Source of the DNA: Cordia subcordata
Lineage: Eukaryota > Streptophyta > Magnoliopsida > Boraginales > Cordiaceae
Reading direction: 5' to 3'
DNA: 64,000 bases
NCBI GenBank assembly: GCA_028554755.1
Contig: JAPTOF010000024.1
Location: 6,525,001 to 6,589,000 of the forward strand
Positions 23,301 through 37,300 of the stretch are shown here, one piece after another; the first letter of the stretch is position 1; each line of letters starts with the position of its first letter. The notes beneath the pieces are model-generated. The model saw only the letters and a list, made by a program, of their open reading frames with translations. It had not been told where the DNA came from and searched no databases. The position numbers and the translations under genes were made by a program.

Positions 23301-26300
23301 TTGATTTCTCCCCTCTTACTTCTTAGAGGTTGGGTAAATCCCGTTTGTCATTGCTCATGTATCTTGAGGTTGCTATAGTTGGCAAGTGACCTAGTTAATA
23401 TGTTTAAGTCAAAGAGTTGAATAATACTTGAGTAGATGGGTATTATGACAAGACTATGGAGAAAAAAGATCTGCTGATTTGTTTTTATCCCTTAGGATTA
23501 CTTTGATTGATCACCAAAAGATTAGGTATGTAGAAGTCACTTCAAGATTTAGATATAGTGTCGGAGTGAAGTGTCATAGTTGGTATAATACTCATGGATT
23601 TTTAATGGAGTTATGTATTTACTTCATATTTCATTGCCTAAATATTGTTGATTAATTTGTGCATTGTCCATCATTGTCTGCTTGAGAACTATTTGATGAG
23701 GTCTTGAGCTTCAGCATAAGTGCTAATCATTTCCCTAGCTATTTGGTTCCTTGAAATCATATTCAAAGAATTCAAGTGCTGGGGCAAAATGGGCAGGCTA
23801 AGTTGTGTGGATCTTCAAACTTAACCCTATAGAGAACATGACTAAGAGTGGCCTGTCTTGAGATATTAAAATCTTCATATAGATGTGTTTGTATGATAAG
23901 GTTTTGTTTGGCTTAGTTGTGAGATTTTTGCTATTGAGTTGTAAAGCTTTTAGCAGTAGAGCTTTTGTTAAAAGTGCTATTGAATAAAAGTCATTGATTA
24001 TTTGGCCTAATATTTTAGGAGTTGAGCTTTTAGTCGTTTTGAGGGCAATATTGGAATTTTAAAATTGTAGAATAGTATTTTTGAGAAAAGAAGGAATAAA
24101 ATAAATTTTGACATGATGTAAAAACAAATTTTTAAAAGCTTTTTCCAAGAAGCTCCAAGTTGGAGCTTTTGATTTTTCAACTTTTCTTGGCTTTGGCTTT
24201 TATGTAAAAGCACTTTTAAAAATTTACCAAACAGGTTAGCTTTAATTTTTAAACTCACAAAAAAGCCCTAGTTTGGTATAATTTCAGTTTTAAACTCAAA
24301 AAATGCACTTCTGAGTGTTTAAAAGTTGGGCTAAATAGACTTGAAATAATTTATATTGATATACTCTCTACAAGCTTGAACTTCTAATAAGATGGTGACT
24401 TCAACATGAGTTGGGCTTTTGATCCAACCTTTGCGCTACACATATCCTTTCACGTGTGACTTGTCCAAGCTCGTTCATCGTATACATCCATTCACGTGGG
24501 GACCCATCCTTGCAAGTAACCTGATGAAGTTTAGAATCTAGAGAGAAAATGAATTGAGAGAAAGATATTTTCCATTGTATTGAATCTGAGTACAGAGATA
24601 TCTATTTATAGAGATCTGATACAATAGTAAGCTTCTAGAGGCTTCTCTTAACTAACTAATATCCTGATAGCTGTACATTTTATTTAACTAACTGAAGTAC
24701 ATTCCACTAACTGTTTTCTATTACAATAACAGCCGTGCACTCTGTACAGCATATCTGTGAGATGATGAAATTGAGCTGTAGGCAGGGATTTAGTAACCAG
24801 ATCTGCAGGCTGATCTGTACAGGGAATATAGGAAATGGAATATAGGAAATGGACAATCTTTTAGCTGTTACTTAATTCCCTGACATAGTGATAATCCAAT
24901 TCTATATGCCTGATTTGCCATGAAAAACTGGATTAGATGCCAAGGCTAGGGCTAAGGGATTATCATAGCTGAGGGTAGGAAACTGAATAGGAATATGAAG
25001 AGCTTGAAGAATATAGGTAAGCCAGGTGAGTTTTGCAAATGTTTGAGCCATGGCTTTGTATTCAGTCTCAGTGGAACTCCTGGACACAGTAGGCTGCTTC
25101 TTAGAGCTCCAGGAGACGAGATTAGGGCCTAGGAAAACATAGAATCCTGTGACAGGTCTTCTATCCACAATGATACATGCCCAATCACTGTTAGAAAAAG
25201 CATGTAGAGTAAGATCTCCTGGTCTGAACACTAAGCCTTGATTGATTGTTCCTTTGAGGAATCTTGGAATCCTTTTTAAGTCGGCGTATTCTGTTCAATT
25301 GGAGAATGCATTTTCTGGAAGACAAGACTTACTATATAATGAATTTCAGGCCTAGTCATGGTCATATACTGAAGAGCCCGTACAATGCTCTTGTAATGTG
25401 TAGGATCAGAGAGAGGCACTGATGCAAAATCTGAGTAAGTAGTTTGTTTGGAGGCCACAGGGGTGGAAGCAGATTTGCAGTTGAATAGGCCTGCTTTCTA
25501 TAGCAATTCTTTGGCATACTTAGACTTTGTCAACAGAAGACCACTAGATGTCTCTCTGACTTCTATCCCAAGAACGTAATATAGATGCCCAAAGTGTTTC
25601 ATAGCAAATTGTTATTGCATATCTGAGAGAAACTGTTGAATAGCAGTCTCAGAACTTCCTGTTAGTGTTATATCATCCACATGCACTAAGAGTACGAGGA
25701 TGTGATGAGCAGTCTTTAGGACAAAGAGCAAAGTGTCTGCGGCTGTGTTTTGGAAGGCTTTCTGAAGCAGAAAAGATGACAACTTTGAATACCAGGCCTT
25801 TGGGGCCTGTTTAGGGCCATATAGTGATTTATGAAACCTCCAAACATAGGTGTATTAGGATCTATGAAACCCTGTGGCTGCACCATGCGTACTTCCTCTT
25901 GTAATTCTCCATGCAGGAATGCATTAGAGACATCTAGGCCTGTTTGGATTGGCTTTTTCTTTCAGAAAAAAGCACTTTGTTTAGGTGTATTAGGATCTAT
26001 GAAGCCCTGTGGCTTCGCCATGTATACTTCCTCTTGTAATTCTCCATGCAGGAATGCATCAGAAACATCTAGGGCTTGTTTGGATTGGCTTTTTCTTTCA
26101 GAAAAAAGCATTTTTTTCCCCCCCCTGAAAAAAAGTTACATACTTTACAATAATTATTTGATTTGGCTTCCAAGAAAGCTGAAACTCAGAAAAAAGCTCA
26201 AAAACAATTTTTTTTAGAAATCAGAATTTTTAGTTGCTAAAAAAAAAAGCTGTTTTTTTAGAAGCTGTTTAAAAAAACACTTATGAAAAAAGTCAATCCA

Positions 26301-29300
26301 AACGGGCCCTGGTTGCTGCAAAGCCTAGTCAAAATGTAGAGATAATGCCAACACTATTCTAATTGTTGGGCTTTACAACAGGGCTGAATTCTTCAGAATA
26401 ATCCAAGTCCTGTTCTTGATGAAAACCCTTAGCTACTAGTTTGGCTTTAAACCTAGAAATACTCCTGTCTGCTTTTCTCTTGACTTATAAACCCACTTAC
26501 ATCGTATTGCTTGTCTAGCAAATGGTAGAGGGACCAAAGACCAGGTCTTTTGTGCCTGCAGGGCATCAGATTCCTCTTGCATGGCCTGTTGCCAACATTT
26601 GTGCACCAAACCAAAAGGTTGCACATGTTTTATTCCTAGAACTAGAAAAAAGCTTGTTATGTGCCTTAGTTACAGAACAGTCCTGAATATGCTCAGTAAA
26701 GTAAGCTAGTTAGTTGTGTATGCAAGAAGAAACTAGACTGGATGCAAGCTTTGATGGATAGCCGAATCTTAAATGCCACACTTTATCTAAAGAAGACTCA
26801 GAGTTGGTGCAGACAGTGGAGAATGGAAGGCTGAGAGGATGAGGATGTGACAGTAGATGGAACAGGGTACTGCCCATGCTCACAAGGGCCCTGGAATAGC
26901 ACCTGGATGGTTATGTTGTCCAGAATAGTCACATCCTTAGCAGTAAAAATGACAGTACAGTCATTATGATGAGTTAATTGAAACACAGATAGTAGATTAG
27001 ATGAAATAAAGGGAACATATAGAAGATTGGAAATATGGAATGAAGCTTGGGGAGTATTAAGTGCACCAGTCCTTGTTTGCTGAATATCAAGAGTGGTTCC
27101 ATTTCCAATAGCTACTGTTTCTGTACCTAATTAGGGTTGAGACTGCTGCAGTTGAGCTGGATCACGTGTTACATGTTTAGATGCACCACGGTCTAGATAC
27201 CAATTTGCCTGAGTATATTTAGGCTGAGCAGCAGTGGTCTGACCAGTCAGGGCAGTAGGATTGGATTGAGTAGGCTTCTGATAGTAGTAATTTTCAATAT
27301 CAAGTCTATGCCAACACTGCAGGGCATTGTGATTGGGCTTGCCACAAATTTGACACCAGACAGAAGGACTAGAGGTTTGAGAAGTGGTACCACCAGATTT
27401 CTAAGTGTAACCACCCCTGGACTGTCCACTCTAATTTCTGCCACCTCTGTTTGAATTATTGTTGTTGTTCCTACCTCTCCCTCTTCCCCTTTGATTGGAA
27501 TTAGCAGCATATAGTGTAGTGTGCACATCAGATGAAGTGGAGGAGTTGTCAGTGAGCGGCAGAGTGTTTTTGAAAGACAAATTAAATTCCTCATTCAGCA
27601 ATAGACTACTAAGCATAGCCACAGTGATAGGGGAGTCTCTCAGTCTAACAGAGGAGACCAAGGGGTCATTGGCAGGGGGTAAACCTTTAAAAATATGGAA
27701 AACAACTCTTCTTCCTTGAGACCTTTTTCTGCTGCAGCCAAATTATTCGTAAGAAGCTTTATTTCATCCAAATATTGTTGTATGGGTTTAAATCCCTTGG
27801 TTTCATCCAAATATTGTTGTATGGATTTAGATCCCTTGGTGACATTAAGAAGCTTGTGCCTGATGTGGTAGATGTGAGACCAACTGGAGGCTTTATACCT
27901 CTGTTCTAATGTCTTCCAGATTTCAGATGCAGAAGGTAGATCAGATATAAGAGATAGAACAAAAGAAGTCACAGATGCATAAAAGAAGTGTTTTAAGTAC
28001 TCATTTGTGGTTAGCCAAGGAGTATAATCTGGATTTGGAGTGAGTGTACCATCAACCTAAGAATAATGGCAACAGGAGTTGGAAGTCTACCCAAGACATG
28101 ATCCAGGAGCTTGCTAGCTCTAAGCAATGATTGGAATTGAGTTCTCCATTGATGATAATTTGTGTGATTGAGCTTGAGATTCACAAGAGCTGGAAAATGT
28201 TGGAGTAGTGTCTTCAAACCAGTAGGTAGTAATTGATCTGAAGGTAAAACCATGGTCGAGAATTTGAGATTTCCAAAAAATTGCTGATAAGTGAGAGATT
28301 TCTCTACTATTGAGGTTGCAATTGCTTCAATGGAGGAATCGAAGCTGTTAATTGAGTAGCTGAAGGCAAATCAGCTGAAATTTTGATGATCAATTAGTGT
28401 AGGAACCCTAATTTTGACTTTCAAAGGAGAACAATCACAGAGTCAAAATCGATGATGATCTGATTCGTGAGAGATGCGCAGTTCTGGAAGAAGATTTGAT
28501 GCTGAATTTGTGAAGATTCAAGCTTATTTTTGGTAAGAAAAATTTTGGCGCTAAGCCTTAATGGCTCTGTTGACCATGATGAAGTTTAGAATCTAGAGAG
28601 AAATTGAATTGAGAGAGAGATATTCTCCATTGTATTGAATATGAGTACAGAGATATCTATTTATAGATATCTGATACAATAGTAAGCTTCTAGGGCCTTC
28701 TTTTAGCTAACTAATATCCTGACAGCTGTACATGTTATTTAACTAACTGAATTACATTCCACTAATTGTTTTCTGTTACAATGACAGCTGTGCACTCTGT
28801 ACAGCATACATCTCTAGCTATACTTTGTCACAACCTACCAAAGCTGTATCTCTTCCGGGCTGTGGTGACCCATCCAAGTTGTTCTGGGTCACACATCGAT
28901 CCAGGTTCCTCCAAGGGTTGTTCCAAATTGTTCCAGGTCACACGCCTATCTAAGTTCAACCTATCCGTCAAGTAGTGCAGGCGTTATTTTAGGTCTTACA
29001 TGAGGGGGTGTTATAATATATATTTCTCCACATGGAAAAATCTCAAGATTCAAGTTCACTTTATAAAGGTCTTGGGCCACTCTTTATATTGACCAATTGG
29101 CCTTTTTGATTGAACCCTAGTGAGTCTTAGCATGATATGAGCCCAGGTCATGGGTTAGAAACTCATTGTCACCCATTTAAAAGCATCAAAACTGTCCGCA
29201 TGCAAGATTCGAAAACAATCCCCTTGCACGTGAAGGAGCATGTTAATACAATAAATAAATTCACTAATATTCTCTCTACAAGTTTAAACTTTTAGATAAG

Positions 29301-32300
29301 GTGATAACTCTAACAAGATGTGAGTTTTTGATTTTGATAGAGATGTAGTTTCCTGGGGTTTAACCAAAATATCTAAGAAACAATAAAGCTTTGGGATTCA
29401 AGTTTGTATGGCTAAAGGGAAATTCTGGGATGATAACTCATCCCATTACTTGCTAACTCGTAAGATGGCAAAACACTTTTCAAATCTTTATCCTTGTCTC
29501 ATTCTTTATCTACTCTTTGTGATGTTCCCATTTCTAGCTTCTAGTTTAGAGGCATTTCTATCTCTTGGAGTTTCCTTTTCTTCCCAGACCTTAATGATAG
29601 TGAAGATAAAGATCTCTTACTATACTTGATTACTTCCTTTAAGCTTGTTAAGAATCCTGAGGCTCGATCATAAAACCAACTGGTCAGTATGAGGAGTGGC
29701 CTAGGGTCTTATATGACAATTCTAAATTTTGAGATTTTTCAATATGGAAAGTCTTTATATATTATAACATCCCCTCACGTGTGACCCAGAATAGTGTCAC
29801 GTGTGACCCAGAATAGTGCCTGTACCACTTTGATGACTGGATTCGGTTGGTTGACAACTGGGACTGCAAGGATGGGCCACTACGTGAATGGATTTTGATG
29901 ACTGGATTCGAATGGTCAGCGACTTGGACCGCAGGGGTGGGTCACCATGTGACTGGATTTTGATGTGTGGATGTGCAGTATGAACGAACTTGACAGGTCA
30001 CACATGGACATGAGCGCAGCGCTAGAACTCGACCAAAAGCCCAGCTATAATACCATGTTAAGAATCCTGATGTTCCGTCATAAGAACCAATTGGTCAATA
30101 TGAGGAGTGGCCTAGGACCTTATATGGTGATTTTAAATCTTGAGTTTTTCTGATGTGGGAAGTCTTTATATATTGTGACAAAGCTGTCTATCTCTCTTAA
30201 TCAGATGATTTGGACTTTGGATGGATTTGGTATACATTCTTGCCAATCCATTTCTATTACATAATTTTCTATGTAGATCCATTATCTTTTCCACTGGCCT
30301 TTTTCATTTGGAAGTCTAAAACTCCCTCTAGTTGAAGCGCTTTCATGTGGTGTTTGGTCCTTAAGAAGTTTAGATTTGATTTGTTACAATTAAGCATACC
30401 TCACAAGGCCTTATGTCTGGTGATAAATTATGTGTAGATTAAGTAGTGAAATAGATTCCCTTTTAGTTTTACGTTTGTAACTGGAAAATATCATGTTCTT
30501 CCAGGTATTTTGAATAATTTCCCTGTGGAAGTTTAAGGGCTTTGAGGTAGTAAGGACTAAGAGAGTTGTTTTGGGAAATGCTTTATTGGTAGAGCTACAG
30601 TCTTAAATATCGTACTAATTCGGGTTTCTAGAGAAGAGACCGTAAGAAAGAGAGGTTAAAGAAAAGGTTGTGGAGAGGTATCCAGACCCTACAAAAAACC
30701 CATATTTACATTAGAAGAGAAGGTACGAATAAAGTACAAAAATACCTTAGGTAACAAGTTGAACAATTGATATAACTAAATCAATTAATCCTAATAACAC
30801 TTAACAGGTGGAAAAGTGTTTTATTTGGATTGAAAGGGACAACAAAACTTTGCTAGGTCAGTATCTTTCACTATTGCACTTGGGATGGGATGGTGTTCTT
30901 CTCTCCTTTTTGGACAAAAGATAGAGAATCTTTTTGGGGTATGTCTTTTATGGACTTACCACACAGATGTAGTTCTTTGTTCAACTAGATTTACAGCTTT
31001 TACTTGACTTCCCACTTCTGTACTCCATGTCCTCCTATTCATACGTTTTTTCCCTTGTTAAAGACTTTCTTTTTATCTGAAAAGAACTTCTGAAGAAAAA
31101 CATTTGTGTCATTTAATCGAAAAACCTTCCAATTACTTGATAACTTCTCTTTTGCATTTTCATCTTTGACTATCATGTATTACAATAATTATTGGTTGTT
31201 TTTCTATTTCTGCATCCATAACAACTCGGTGTCTTAAGCTGTGGGTTATTTCATATTCTTTTTGCAGGTCGTCTTTGATCATGACGGTATGACTCTTTAC
31301 TTTTATTTTTCTTGTTGTTGGCAACAGTTTGTCCTTTTCTATAAAAGAATAACGGTAGCCTTGCTAATATTTAATTTCCTCACGCGTTATATTGGTCACT
31401 TCCTCATAATGTCAATGGTATTTAGATGTGTCTTTTACATGCATCAGAACTTACTACAGCTCCATGAAGCAATGGGTTTTTTTCCTTGTTAGTTTTATCT
31501 TTGTGTCTCTCTGATTTTTTTTTTTTTGGATTCCTATTTCCTAGATGTCCAAAGTATCTTAACTTGATGGATTGCTTATGGCAATATTATAAACCCTATT
31601 GGAAATAAAGAACTAGTTGTAAGAAACAAGAAAATATTTGTGGATACTTTCTTACTGTCTGCTAGAAGTTATCTGAGATATAATGCCCATGCTTTTTTTC
31701 CCTTTTTCATTTTCTTTTTGTTTTATTTTGGAATTGTTCAATGTAATAGCTTTATGTATACCATCTTTCTCCACATTAGAGAGGGACCTTACTTTTTGCC
31801 TTTTATGGTAATATAAATATATCAGATACCTTTGCCTTTTCCTCAATTTCACATGGTATAAAGTCGACAAAATTAAACCCACCCATCTCTAAGACATCTT
31901 TTCCTATTTTCCCTCAAAAACCATCCCTTTTTCTAATTCACCACCTTCCCACCCATGGCGACCAGTGCCAACCCTCCACTTGCCCCTCTTTCCCCAAGCT
32001 TTGGCATGCCCTTCCTAATGCTGTCGATCACTTGCTGCTGTTGGAAACCACCGGAACTAGCTCACTAGATTTCACTTCATCTTCAACATTAGATTTGAGC
32101 AAATTAAGGTTTCTAATCACGATTTCAACCACATTAGACCAGCTACAACCAATCTCACTTCAGAGTTGACCTTTTTTGTCGTTATTCCTGGCTGTGCGGC
32201 CATACACACCACTAGCCACCAGCATGTGGTCTCACGCATTGCCTCTAAAGCATCCATCAACCACCACTTTTTCTAGCATGATCGCTGAAATTTGCCTAGT

Positions 32301-34314
32301 TCAATTTCTACCTTTATTTTTGTCAAATTCCTTCTTCAATATTGTCTTTTTCCATTATACCTTTGTTTTCGTCAAATTCCTTTAAGACTTAAATCTTTTC
32401 TGATTGTTCTTTTGAGTAGGATTAATTGTATAATGCAGGTTAATACACAATCTTTTTTGTTTCTTGATAGACTCAACTAAAGATGGAAACTCTTAAACCT
32501 ATGTCTTCTAATAACACTATTAGCAAATCAAGTCCTTCTACAGTAGTTCCCTCCTTCTCAATCATTCCTACCATTACAAGGAAGAAATTGGATGGTAACA
32601 ACTATTCCAACTGGTCTATTGTAGTAGAAATTTGGTTTCTTAGCTAGGGTCGCGAGGACCCCTTGACCTTTGATCCTCTTTATGACTAGGTTGATACTTG
32701 TACTTGGCATCATGTGGATGCTCAATTGGTGAATTTACTTTGGCAGGCCTTGGAGCCACTATTGTTGAGGGGTTTTCGTCAATTTGGACTTCTAAATCTA
32801 TTTGTGCTATTGCTTAGATTCTGTACTCCAATTAGGCGACTAGGGCTTATGATGTTTGTCTCAGACATGTTGGGGAGACAATTTTCGAATATGGGTTTAA
32901 AATCAAGTCTAGCGTAGAATGCTTGAGTCTCGAGACTTGTTCCCTACTAGCACGATCTAAAGAAAATTAAGCAACAATAAGATCCCCTATGTCTTATATG
33001 CTTGAATATATAAGACGGGTGACTCCCATTGGATTACTTTGGCCTTCTTCTCAAGGCTAAACAAAAAGTACTTTTGGTGTGGCATATCATTATATCAAGA
33101 TTGGAGAAGAGATTGGTAGCATACAAGAGATGTTTCCCTTCCAGAGGAGGAAGAGTTCCTTATTCATCATGCACTTTCTAATCTTCTGCTGTACTTAATG
33201 TATTTGTTCCCATCCCAACTCTAGTAGCAAAGAAGTTGGAGGAAATTCAAAAGGCTATCCTGTAGGGACAAATGGGACTTGACTTTAAATATCATCTTGC
33301 TAGGTATGGGTGGTCAAACAACCAATTACCAAGGATGCGTTTGACATGGGTGGTCAAGTTGCTTCTTGTACATAATAAAACTTTTCTTGGCAAATAGTTG
33401 TGGAGATTTATGATGGAAATCGATGGACTTGGAAGGAATTGATTGTTGTGAAGTTTGGGAATCTCATAATAGGTGGACGTCAGAGGATAACAAATCAACT
33501 CATGGAGTTGTTCTTGGAGAAAATTGCTAAAGATTGGACAGTTGATATAGATAGTATTGGAATTGGAATATATATTCTGTTCCTCTCACATAGAAAAATC
33601 ACTAAGTTTCAAGCTTGCCACATAAGGTTGTGAGTCACTCCTATTAACCATTGGTTTTGGAGATGGAATGTCAGTTACTCTTAACATAGTAGCAAAGCTG
33701 GGTTTTGGTCCACTTTTCTCACATTGTCTGTGTGTGATCAATCTTTGGCTACTTGGGTTGTGTGAGCTCTTGGTTCTTAGTTCTTAATTTTCAATTCTTG
33801 TTATGGGGTCTCTGGCTATTTAGCTCATTTGAGCTTGATCTTGTTCTTGGTTCTCAATACTTGTTGTGGGTCACACGTCTTTGGGGGGTGGGGGTGGGTG
33901 TTGGAATATACATTTCATTTCTCTCACATAGAAAATTCACAAGTTTCCAGCTTGCCATAGAGGGTGGAAAAGGATATTGATTTCTGTTATTCACAACTTT
34001 TGTGTACATATTAGGTATTTATAGTGGGAGATAACCAACTCTCCCTCCAAGTATCTATTACATGTGCTAAAGTGGCTGTAACTAACCAGCTCATACTAAC
34101 ACAGTATAGTAACAAAAAGCTAAGTAAATAACTTCCTAGACTATAACCATATAAGGTTTTGGGCCATGCATCCCATTAGCCAATTAGTTTCTGATATGGA
34201 ACTTTAATAGTTCTTAACAGCTAGAATACACTATTGTTTAGATAACTTAATGGACATGATGTACATATTCTGGGTGTTGCACCCCCTCGGTGCTTGTTGA
34301 TTCTTTACTTCTCA

Positions 34315-34346
<32 letters not shown>

Positions 34347-37300
34347 GAAAGAACAGAAAAAAGGTCTTTGGTCTATTGAATTAATATAACTTGTTCAAGA
34401 GCTTTTCATGTTGTTATTTAATTTGGTGAACAATTGTAGATTAAGTTTTCATTTGTTATTTAATTTGAAAACTTGAGATTAAGTTTTCATATATACCATT
34501 CTCCCATGGCACTTCTATTCTATTGCTCCTAGAAAGTGGATTACAAAAACCTGATGATTTGGGTTTTAGAAGGTAATGTGTGCAATATAAATTTTCCGTT
34601 TGTTGGAAAAAACTTGTGCATAATTGTTTGTTTCTTTGAGTGCAGTGCTTAAACCAACTCCTTTAGTGAAATAAATTCCTTCTTTGCAGGAGTGCCATTT
34701 GGTCAGACGCATTATTCATCAAAACAAGGATTTGTTGCCAAAGGTAAAGAGTTACTCTTTTCTCTGCTCTTTTGAACTTGTCCAATGTTTGAAGAGTTGC
34801 AATCGAGGGTGTAACTTGAGAGTATAAAAGAGTATATGTAATGTTGGATTATCATGATTGGCACTTCTGATGATAGATGTGGAATCTTCGATGCCAATAG
34901 AATTGAGTATGGTTTCAGGCACTGATAAAGTTTGCCAGAATTGCCTTTTTAATCCTATTAATCAGTCAGTCATCCTTAAATTACTGAATGATTAGCCAGA
35001 GAAAGTCCTTAATGAATTGTTCTTTTATATATGTACACACACACACACACACACACACACATATCTTTGTAGATACATAAATGCATACATACATACATAC
35101 ATTTCAAAAAGCATTATTGTGCCAGGCATGCCTTCTTATTATGTTAACTAGCAATGTCACAATAGTTTTGACTTTGTAGTTGGATTAAAAGATAATGCTG
35201 ATTTTCTTTTGTTGTTGGCAGCATTATCTGTGAGTTCAAATATTTGCTTGTTATTAACTATTCTGTTTGCTTTCTCTTTTTCTCCAACTTTGGTTCATAA
35301 ATTATGTTGTTTGAACTTGAAATTTATGCTTCAAAAGAACAATAAATGGAAAATAAAGATGAGAACCACCAGTAAAAAGAGAACCTCTGGTTATTTCAGG
35401 CCCCATGACATTTGACTCCAATTAATGATGTGGTATTGTTAAAGGTTTTATATTACTTCTGTGCTGGCTCTTTGATCTTATTTTTCTGTTTCATAGGATA
35501 CTTGTTTATAGATGAAAACCATGGTTCTTTGCAAATTTTCTTCGTTGGCTAGATCTGTCTAAATTTGATGGAGCCAATTTGAGTGTTGGAGTAGGTGCTT
35601 GAAGCTAATATTGCAGCTTTGACGTGAAATGTTTTTACGATCAATAAATTCAAAGCAAGACAGGGAACTTGTTACTGTTACAGTGATCCCACATTTTGAA
35701 GGATGTATTTGATAAACAAGTTTCTCTGATTTTTTAGGCTCTTCTGTTTGCAGGAAAGTATTTTCCTAGTCAACTGATTTTCAGTCAATAGAATAAGAGG
35801 GTGTTTGGTTTGGCCTTTTTTTGGTCAAACCCGCTTAAGACCTAATTTAAGTTAATAGAAGTGTGTGTTTTAATAAAAAAATATATATTTTTTTAAGTGG
35901 CTTTAAGTAAAAAATAAAAAGCTTCCCATTCTTAGCTTTTGCTTTTTATGGCTTATGTACTCAATAAAGAAGCAAGTTTGACCAAATTATTTACTATTTT
36001 ATCCTTATTTTTTTACTTTTGTTGCTAAAATATTTCAATTCTTTTATCTTATACCTACCTTTTAAATTCTATTTTTATGTCATTGGTAGTTGTTTTAACA
36101 ATATATAAGTTACTTTTCAACCCACTTTACCAAACATGTAAATACTTTTGTAGCCCAACTTATTCAAACACGTAACTAACTACTTAAGTCGAGAATTAAA
36201 AAAAGCCACTTAAAGCCAAAAGTACTTTAAGTAGCTTTTTGATAAGCCAATTCAAACGTCCTCTCAATAATCTTTTTTTTTTTTTTTAATATATATATAG
36301 ATGGAGGAGGAGGAGGAGAAGGGGATAAAAAAGAAAACAAAAATATAATATATATGGGAAAAACATAGATTTTTGTAAACAATGTGCTTTGTAATAATTA
36401 AATGCATTTTCTTTGTAAAGATCTTCTGTTGAAATTGTTTTCCTGTTTGGCAACCAAATACCAATAGATATTCTATTTCGCAGATGAATATTTTCCCCTG
36501 ATGTTTCCCACGGCAAGTCTTTTTCCTGCAAACAAATGGACCCTTAAGTTATTCTTTTCCATGTTGTCTTACACTTTATTGGTTCATGTGTTTGTTGGTC
36601 TCTTCTTCATCTTGTTATGAAGTGTGACTTTGAGAATTTTCTTTTTATGACTGATTCATATGGTCCATATGTTTCAACCAAAAGGAAAAGTTGGTTCGTG
36701 TATAAAATTGATATGTTCCTTATCTTGCTGAACCACATTCCTACAAGGTGGCATGTCAAATGTGTGATAAGTGCTGCTTAGCTATCTTGTATGTAAATTA
36801 ATAGGTGGTGATCATCCCTCTTTTCACCGTTGGTTGTATCCATATTGTGTCACACCTTATTTTCTAAAGTAGCAGATATTTGGAGAACATAACAAAAAAG
36901 GAGAATTAAGGAGCTCAATTTCAAAGCTGAAATTTGCCAAGAAATCCTATAGATAATAAACACTAAGAGAGGCAATAAAAATATTAATGAATAACTTCTG
37001 GAAAAGGTTCCCTAACAATGAAAGCTTTCACCCCTATATATAGGCTACTTTAGGAATCCGAACCTAAATAGGAAGCAAAAACTAAATAGGAAACTAAAAC
37101 TAAATAAGATTTGGTTCTACCAATCCTTTCCATATCAAAATAGGTAATAAACTAATCCTAATGTAACTAGGACTTAATAAAAAAATAACAAATAACAAAT
37201 CCTAAACCCTAACCAATTTTAATTACTAACTAAAATAATAAAATTCTTGGCTGCATGTTTCAAAATTCATATGCTCTTGTGTATGTTTGTATGACATCAA

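Larger units (their letters stand above)
24902..26640 (-). pseudogene. Copia reverse transcriptase-RNase H remnant (intron 3)
   Basis: The amino end of the RT region gives [19 protein letters not shown] and [14 protein letters not shown] (26624-26436). After a MITE and a tandem duplication, RT fragments continue, with [15 protein letters not shown] and [13 protein letters not shown] sequence in broken frames (25800-25500). [20 protein letters not shown] follows at 25458-25276. RNase H is at 25231-24902: [19 protein letters not shown] and [20 protein letters not shown]. Many stops are present. Confidence 0.75.
24522..28806 (-). mobile_element. Copia retrotransposon in intron 3 (antisense, decayed)
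   Basis: Two 230-bp LTRs (24522-24751 and 28577-28806) flank a minus-strand interior of about 3.8 kb. By eye the LTRs differ at about 16 positions, so this is the oldest of the three Copia copies in the gene. The region next to the right LTR reads, in element sense, TGGTCAACAGAGCC, a degenerate primer site. Gag, zinc knuckle, protease, reverse-transcriptase fragments and RNase H remain. Integrase is largely missing, probably deleted between about 26640 and 26800. It sits inside a TRIM and in antisense to the host gene. Confidence 0.85.
24400..29132 (+). mobile_element. TRIM split by a Copia insertion
   Basis: Sequence at 24400-24521 matches the interior of the intron-1 TRIM just after its primer site (GGGCTTTTGATCC, CGCTACACATATCC, GACCCATCCTTGCAAG). 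The rest of that interior resumes after the Copia element, from about 28830. It ends with an LTR at 29009-29132 (TGTTATAATATAT...CTTAGCA) preceded by the polypurine tract GAGGGGG. The first LTR is lost or unrecognisable. Confidence 0.65.

Noticed and set aside
23895..24305. A MITE in intron 3
   Set aside because: GTTTTGTTTGGC and ACCAAACAGG hint at inverted ends, but they do not align beyond about ten bases and no target duplication is visible. It is mentioned only as a possibility in the feature list.
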